This document shows positions 60,133 to 64,000 of a stretch of 64,000 bases of DNA, piece by piece (the first letter of the stretch is position 1; every line of letters starts with the position of its first letter). The stretch comes from Streptosporangium carneum. Its GTDB lineage: Bacteria; Actinomycetota; Actinomycetes; Streptosporangiales; Streptosporangiaceae. The notes under the pieces are model-generated. The model saw nothing but the letters and a program-made list of their open reading frames with translations, was not told where the DNA came from and did no database searches. Where the stretch lies: assembly GCF_027922005.1 (NCBI RefSeq), contig NZ_BSEV01000025.1:52355-116354 (forward strand). Reading direction: 5' to 3'. Both the position numbers and the translations under genes were made by a program.

Positions 60133-60180
60133 CACGGCCCGTGTTCCCGGCAGACCGACCTGCCGGGAACACGGGCCGTG
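60133..60180 (+). terminator. Terminator after the LppX-like gene
   Basis: CACGGCCCGTGTTCCCGGCAG and its exact complement are separated by six bases, giving a 21-base-pair stem. It has no T run but is very stable and directly precedes the rplJ promoter. Confidence 0.85.
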
Positions 60181-60189
60181 GCATGTGAT

Positions 60190-60219
60190 TTGGCGTTCGC
60201 CCCGCAAAGGGCGTACGCT
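60190..60219 (+). promoter_or_regulatory. Promoter of the rplJ-rplL operon
   Basis: TTGGCG at 60190-60195 and TACGCT at 60214-60219 are separated by 18 bases, a good sigma-A type pair. The expected start near 60226 falls at the front of the L10 leader. Confidence 0.65.
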
Positions 60220-60225
60220 GTCAAC

Positions 60226-60366
60226 GCCGAAGACCGCCGGTCGTTGTCAGGGCTCATGGCCTGACGACTTAAGGTTCCACGCAGTGGACGACCCGCGTAG
60301 GTGTGATGTGAGTTTTCATTAGGATTAACCTCCTCATGTGAGCCCCGTGCGCCTGCGCCCGGGGCT
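60226..60366 (+). ncRNA. Ribosomal protein L10 leader with downstream hairpin
   Basis: The leader contains GAAGACCGCCGGTCGTTGTC, then the stem GTTGTCAGG/CCTGACGAC, then CTTAAGGTTCCACGCAGTGG and ACGACCCGCGTAGG. This is the pattern of the L10 leader that binds the L10(L12)4 complex for feedback control. A further hairpin, AGCCCCG/CGGGGCT at 60341-60366, followed by TGTTCG, could act as an attenuator. rplJ starts 49 bases later. Confidence 0.75.
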
Positions 60367-60414
60367 TGTTCGCGTCTGTGGGCTCTTGCCGGCGGCACAT
60401 CTGGAAGGAGGCCC

Positions 60415-60939
60415 ATGGCGAAGGCGGAAAAGGCAACGGCTGTAGCCGAGCTGAAGAGCAGCTTCGAAGGCTCCAGCGCTGCCGTTCTGACCGAGTACCG
60501 CGGTCTCACCGTCGCTCAGCTCAAGCAGCTGCGCGTTTCCCTCGGTGAGAATGCGAAGTTCGCCGTGGTGAAGAACACGCTGACCAAGATCGCGGCCAAC
60601 GAGGCCGGGATCAGCGAGCTCGACGACCTGCTCGCGGGTCCGTCGGCGATCGCGTTCGTCAAGGGCGACGTGGTCGAGGCCGCCAAGAGTCTGCGTGACT
60701 TCGCCAAGGCCAATCCCCTCCTGGTCATCAAGGGCGGTGTCGTCGACGGCAAGTCGATGAACCCGGCCGAGATCAGCAAGCTTGCCGACCTCGAGTCGCG
60801 TGAGGTTCTCCTCGCGAAGCTGGCCGGCGCTCTGAAGGCGAAGCAGGGCCACGCGGCCGCCGTCTTCAACGCGCTGCCCACCAACATGGCTCAGCTGGCC
60901 GAGGCTCTGCGTGCGAAGCGCGAAGAGGCCGGCGAGTAG
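60415..60939 (+). CDS. rplJ: 50S ribosomal protein L10
   Basis: The 174-residue L10 has the conserved N-terminal rRNA-binding part (LTEYRGLTVAQLKQLR and AVVKNTLTKIA). Its C-terminal helix carries L7/L12 dimers. A very good GGAAGGAGG site precedes the ATG. It probably represses its own translation through the leader at 60226. Confidence 0.98.
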   Translation: MAKAEKATAVAELKSSFEGSSAAVLTEYRGLTVAQLKQLRVSLGENAKFAVVKNTLTKIAANEAGISELDDLLAGPSAIAFVKGDVVEAAKSLRDFAKANPLLVIKGGVVDGKSMNPAEISKLADLESREVLLAKLAGALKAKQGHAAAVFNALPTNMAQLAEALRAKREEAGE

Positions 60940-61023
60940 GTCCGCGCGAGCGGGCGCAGGGGATTAGCGCACACGTACCGCGGTCCCAGTTCTTAGTTTT
61001 TTGATTCATACGGAGGAACCACT

Positions 61024-61416
61024 ATGGCGAAGCTCAGCACCGACGAGCTGCTCGAGGCCTTCAAGGAGATGACCCTCCTTGAGCTGTCCGACTTCGTGAA
61101 GCTCTTCGAGGACACCTTCGACGTCAAGGCCGCCGCCCCGGTCGCCGTCGCCGCGGCTCCGGCCGGCGGCGGTGCCGCCGCCGCCGAGGAGGTGGAGGAG
61201 CAGGACGAGTTCGACGTCGTCCTCGAGGCCGCCGGTGACAAGAAGATCCAGGTCATCAAGGAGATCCGCGCCCTGACGAGCCTGGGCCTCAAGGAGGCCA
61301 AGGACCTCGTTGACGGCGCTCCCAAGCCCGTCTTCGACGGCAAGGTCAACAAGGAGCAGGCGGAGAAGGCCAAGGCCGCCCTCGAGGCCGCCGGCGCCAC
61401 CGTCACCGTCAAGTAA
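61024..61416 (+). CDS. rplL: 50S ribosomal protein L7/L12
   Basis: The 130-residue stalk protein has the dimerisation domain (LSTDELLEAFKEMTLLELSD), an Ala/Gly hinge (AAPAGGGAAAA) and the factor-binding domain (KIQVIKEIRALTSLGLKEAK). It recruits translation GTPases. It follows rplJ by 84 bases. Confidence 0.98.
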   Translation: MAKLSTDELLEAFKEMTLLELSDFVKLFEDTFDVKAAAPVAVAAAPAGGGAAAAEEVEEQDEFDVVLEAAGDKKIQVIKEIRALTSLGLKEAKDLVDGAPKPVFDGKVNKEQAEKAKAALEAAGATVTVK

Positions 61417-61440
61417 CTCACTTGGCGTAAAGCCTCATCG

Positions 61441-61480
61441 GAAAGAGCGGGTCCACCAGGTGCCGGTGGCCCGCTCTTTC
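61441..61480 (+). terminator. Terminator after rplL
   Basis: AAAGAGCGGG(T)CCACC pairs with GGTGGCCCGCTCTTT, with a single bulged T, followed by CTGCGTTCTCC. It separates rplJL from the downstream genes. Confidence 0.85.
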
Positions 61481-62298
61481 TGCGTTCTCCCCCCGGTGTT
61501 CTCCTCCCGGTTGTTCGCCGCGGAGTTCTCACTCCGTCGTTCTCCGTGTGGTTCCCGCGCTGTGTCCTCCGCGCCTTTCCGTGGTTTCTCACGCCTTTTT
61601 CCTCCTTCTCGGCCCGGCGGCCTTCTGCGGTCTCCGCCCGGTTGTCTCCTGCTCGCGCCGCGCCCTGTCGCCTCCCGCTCCGGCCTCGCCTCGCCGTCGC
61701 CGCGCCCTTCCGGGCGTCCGCCGTGCCGCCTCTCTCGCGCCGCCCTTCGCGCCGCGCCCTCCGGCAGGAGCCCGCGGGCGGCTTCCTGGCGAGGCCGGTC
61801 ACAGGTTCGGTGATTTGCGACACTGTGTGTGATTTATGGCTATAAAGCCCCATAAGGGCCGTTGGGGGCGGCGAGCCCCGGTGTGGCCGTCAAAGAGCCC
61901 GGGGATCCTCTCGGGGCTCGTGGGTCCGTCCTGGGCGCGCGGAGGGCCCGTCGTCCCCGTCGGCCCCCGGGCGTCGCCGGGAGCTCGCCTTGCGGGGCTT
62001 GTGCCCGCTCGTCGGCGGGTGTCTTCAACCGTCGTCACGACCGGTGGATCGGTGGCGGATGGCCCTGGTCACCGCGAGATCGGTGGCGCCGCTCGGCGGA
62101 GGCCGCGAGATCGGCGGCCGAGGCCCGAACCGCCGGTCTCCGTGGGCGTGGACAACTCCGGGATAGGGTCCCCAAAGGCCTCCATGACGATCCGTTTGGC
62201 GGGTTATGATCCGGCGATCGGGGAGCTTTCGGTCTGGACGGTCGACGCCACGTGGTCACCGGTCCATGGGCCGGCGGACCTGCGATGGGAGAGAGCGC
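61481..62298. other. ~820-base region without a supported gene
   Basis: The first half is unusually rich in C and T on the plus strand, with short repeated CTCCG/CGCGCC stretches. The second half has several GC hairpins. Frames are open on both strands but lack ribosome sites and recognisable protein features. The last part before 62299 probably holds the promoter of the Mce-associated pair, with a possible TATGAT at about 62204. Confidence 0.5.
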
Positions 62299-62808
62299 AT
62301 GGGGGTGAACGCTGCTCGGCGGACTCACCCGCTGAAGATCGTCGGGCTGCTGCTGGTCCTGTTGGTCGTGGCGCTGCTGGCCGCGGCCTTCTGGCTGTGC
62401 GAGGCGTTGCGCGCCGCCCAGGCGGCGGCGGACGACCGTGAGGCGGCGATGCGGGCGGCCGGGGCGCACGCCCTCGACCTGCTCTCGGTCGGCCACAAGA
62501 CCGTGGACGCCGACATCAAGCGCATCCTGGACACCTCGACCGGGGCGGCGCGGGCGGAGTACACCAGGACCGTCGGGACGCTCAAGGAGACGACCGTCAA
62601 GAACAAGGTTCTCCAGACGGGCGCGCTGCGCGCCTCGGGTCTCGTCTCCCTCAAGGGCGACACCGCCCAGGTGATGGTGGTCGGAGACGCGGTGATCCGC
62701 TGGGAGGGGAGCGAACAGGCCCCGCAGGAGCGGTTCTACCAGTGGAACATGGAAGTGACCAGGGTCGGGGCCTCCTGGCTCGTGTCGAAGGCGGAGCTGG
62801 TCCTGTGA
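62299..62808 (+). CDS. Mce-associated membrane protein, first of a pair
   Basis: The 169-residue protein has a short basic start, one membrane helix (LKIVGLLLVLLVVALLAAAF) and an outer domain of about 120 residues. The outer domain carries the Mce-associated pattern: DLLSVGHKTVDADIKRILDT, then VMVVGDAVIRWEGSE and the ending VTRVGASWLVSKAELVL. Such proteins usually sit with mce lipid-uptake operons and may stabilise those complexes. No mce genes are here. Its stop overlaps the next gene's GTG. Confidence 0.82.
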   Translation: MGVNAARRTHPLKIVGLLLVLLVVALLAAAFWLCEALRAAQAAADDREAAMRAAGAHALDLLSVGHKTVDADIKRILDTSTGAARAEYTRTVGTLKETTVKNKVLQTGALRASGLVSLKGDTAQVMVVGDAVIRWEGSEQAPQERFYQWNMEVTRVGASWLVSKAELVL

Positions 62809-63320
62809 CGCGCGTCTCCCTGCTGCTGGTCGGGGTGCTGACCGCCCTGGCGCTCTCGCTCGCGGCCGTGGTCGTGATCATGTCCGTCGACCTGAACCGG
62901 CTGCGTTCCGACGAGGCCGCCGGGCAGGAGGCCCTCGCGACCGCCCGCTCGGTCGCCGCCGACATGCTGTCGTACGACTACCGTACTATCGAACAGGATT
63001 TCGCAAGGGCGCGTGGTTACACCACGGGCAACCTCAGCCAGTACTACCGGCAGCTCACCACGAGCCTGGTGCCGACGGCCAGGAAGCAGCGGACCGTCCA
63101 GCAGGCCACGGTGGCCGGGGCGGCGGTCGAGTCGGCGGGTTCCGACCGGGCGGAGGTGTTGCTGTTCGTGAGCATGAGCACGGTGCGGACCCTTCCCGGG
63201 GACAAGCAGCCCCGGCGACAGGTCAGGCAGAACCGGGCCCGTCTGGTCATGGTCAAACAAGACTCTCACTGGCTGGTCTCCGAGCTGTCCACGCTGCTCG
63301 GAAACCCTCCGCCCGGCTAG
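62805..63320 (+). CDS. Mce-associated membrane protein, second of a pair
   Basis: The 171-residue paralogue has an N-terminal helix (SLLLVGVLTALALSLAAVVV) and an outer domain, with SVAADMLSYDYRTIEQDFAR and the ending LVMVKQDSHWLVSELSTLLG, matching the first protein's layout. The GTG at 62805 overlaps the previous stop (GTGA), so the two are translationally coupled and may form a complex. Confidence 0.82.
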   Translation: MTRVSLLLVGVLTALALSLAAVVVIMSVDLNRLRSDEAAGQEALATARSVAADMLSYDYRTIEQDFARARGYTTGNLSQYYRQLTTSLVPTARKQRTVQQATVAGAAVESAGSDRAEVLLFVSMSTVRTLPGDKQPRRQVRQNRARLVMVKQDSHWLVSELSTLLGNPPPG

Positions 63321-63628
63321 TCGGCGTGGCGCTTCATTCAATTGTTATCAAAGTCTGTGTTTGGGGCTGGTTTGGTCCCGGGTAGATCAGCCATGGCAGT
63401 GTCGACCGTCAGTCGCTCGTCGGCTGGCGGCCGATCGGCCGCGTGACGCAGCGTCAGCCTCCCCAGGTCATGGGCTCGACCTGGATTCAGGGGTGTGCGC
63501 AGGTCACACGATGGGCAAACTCCCAGCGTCTCGGCTGTTCCTTGGCTGAAATGTCGGCTCGCGGGCTTGACGTTTCGGCTCTGACGGGCGATGCTGCGAC
63601 CAACGTGGAGCGTGCAGCGAGAGTGAAG
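63321..63628. other. rpoB upstream region
   Basis: No gene is seen in 63321-63763. A second possible promoter is TTGACG near 63564 with GATGCT 17 bases downstream. The region also includes AT-rich TTCAATTGTTATC at about 63335. Confidence 0.45.
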
Positions 63629-63657
63629 TGGACAGGTGTATGCCGTTCGGCTACACT
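63629..63657 (+). promoter_or_regulatory. Probable rpoB promoter
   Basis: TGGACA at 63629-63634 and TACACT at 63652-63657 are separated by 17 bases, a near-consensus sigma-A promoter. The predicted start near 63664 leaves a leader of about 100 bases before rpoB. Confidence 0.75.
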
Positions 63658-63763
63658 GCCCCTTTGCGCTGCCCTTTGACGACCCGCTTCTTTTGGTGCT
63701 CCGATGCATGGTCGTCTGGCGTGCGTGTAGTCAGTCCGCCGCGAGCCCTCGGAAGGACATCTG

Positions 63764-64000
63764 TTGGCAGCCTCGCGCAACGCCTCCGCCGTACCCGCTG
63801 GTCCCCGTCGTGTGTCTTTCGCACGAATTCAGGAGCCGCTCGAAGTTCCTGACCTTCTCGCCCTGCAGACCGAGTCCTTCGACTGGCTGCTCGGCAACGA
63901 GAAGTGGAAGGGGCGGGTCGAGGCGGCTCGCCAGGCCGGGCGCAAGGACGTTCCGGCCCAGTCGGGCCTCGAAGAGATCTTCGAGGAGATCAGTCCCATC
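63764..64000 (+). CDS. rpoB: RNA polymerase beta subunit (5' end only)
   Basis: The frame starts at a TTG behind GGAAGGA and runs to the window edge (79 codons). It reads AASRNASAVPAGPRRVSFAR, then IQEPLEVPDLLALQTESFDWLL and LEEIFEEISPI, the standard N-terminus of actinobacterial RpoB. The rest of the gene, including the rifampicin region, lies outside the window. Confidence 0.97.
   Translation, partial: MAASRNASAVPAGPRRVSFARIQEPLEVPDLLALQTESFDWLLGNEKWKGRVEAARQAGRKDVPAQSGLEEIFEEISPI

Noticed and set aside
59110..60180. Riboswitch near the LppX-like gene
   Set aside because: The strong stems at 59146 and 60133 are simple palindromes right after genes, fitting terminators; no ligand-binding junction pattern is visible.
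61836..62441. 201-residue plus-strand frame before the Mce-associated genes
   Set aside because: It has no family likeness or ribosome site, and it runs through the real start of the Mce-associated gene in another frame.

Overview
This is a very GC-rich, gene-dense chromosomal window from an actinobacterium. The evidence is frequent GTG/TTG starts, a SpoIIE/STAS regulator set, DUF397 and DUF5753 proteins, class F sortases, Mce-associated proteins and an Lsr2-type DNA-binding domain. The mix of families suggests Streptosporangiaceae or a close relative. That placement is an inference from gene content, not from a database search.

Layout. 0.3-4.1 kb: anti-sigma antagonist, short-chain dehydrogenase, enoyl-CoA hydratase, rhomboid protease and an HTH-UTRA regulator. 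4.3-12.0 kb: serC, citrate synthase 2, pdxH, an MFS exporter, a DtxR-type metalloregulator and a large PAS-GAF-SpoIIE-HATPase phosphatase. 12.0-14.4 kb is repeat-rich and decayed: tandem repeats around an alpha/beta hydrolase, a frameshifted MmyB-type regulator remnant and a 53-residue membrane protein. 14.5-19 kb: lipoprotein, acyl-CoA dehydrogenase and the first surface-protein/class F sortase pair. 19-29.3 kb: sigma/anti-sigma pair, threonine-dehydratase-like enzyme, MetF-like protein, ChrB-domain/MFS operon with a palindromic operator, secreted esterase, and a TetR/SnoaL divergent pair sharing a perfect 22-base-arm inverted repeat. 29.8-33.4 kb is an island of XRE, DUF397 and Lsr2-DUF6461 genes broken up by three copies of a ~196-bp repeat. 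33.5-38 kb: carotenoid oxygenase, GNAT, small hypotheticals and GDPD. 38.5-42 kb: the second surface-protein/class F sortase pair, coupled to a DUF2079 membrane protein. 42-44.7 kb: thiolase, small peptide genes and a methyltransferase. 44.8-53.3 kb: four tandem STAND-type ATPases. 53.4-56.1 kb: adenosine deaminase and an aspartate-type aminotransferase. 56.35-64 kb is the universal block tRNA-Trp, secE, nusG, rplK, rplA, a lipoprotein, rplJ, rplL, two Mce-associated proteins and the 5' end of rpoB.

The most unusual parts are three. (1) Two paralogous sortase modules have substrates that share a non-LPXTG motif, TPxGGAxTG. (2) Four STAND ATPases in an alternating A-B-A'-B' order all lack a recognisable output domain. 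(3) The ~196-bp repeat exactly fills one intergenic gap, from a stop codon to a start codon, and truncates a neighbouring regulator gene. Many intergenic regions also carry short tandem repeats with different units, which suggests frequent local duplication in this genome.
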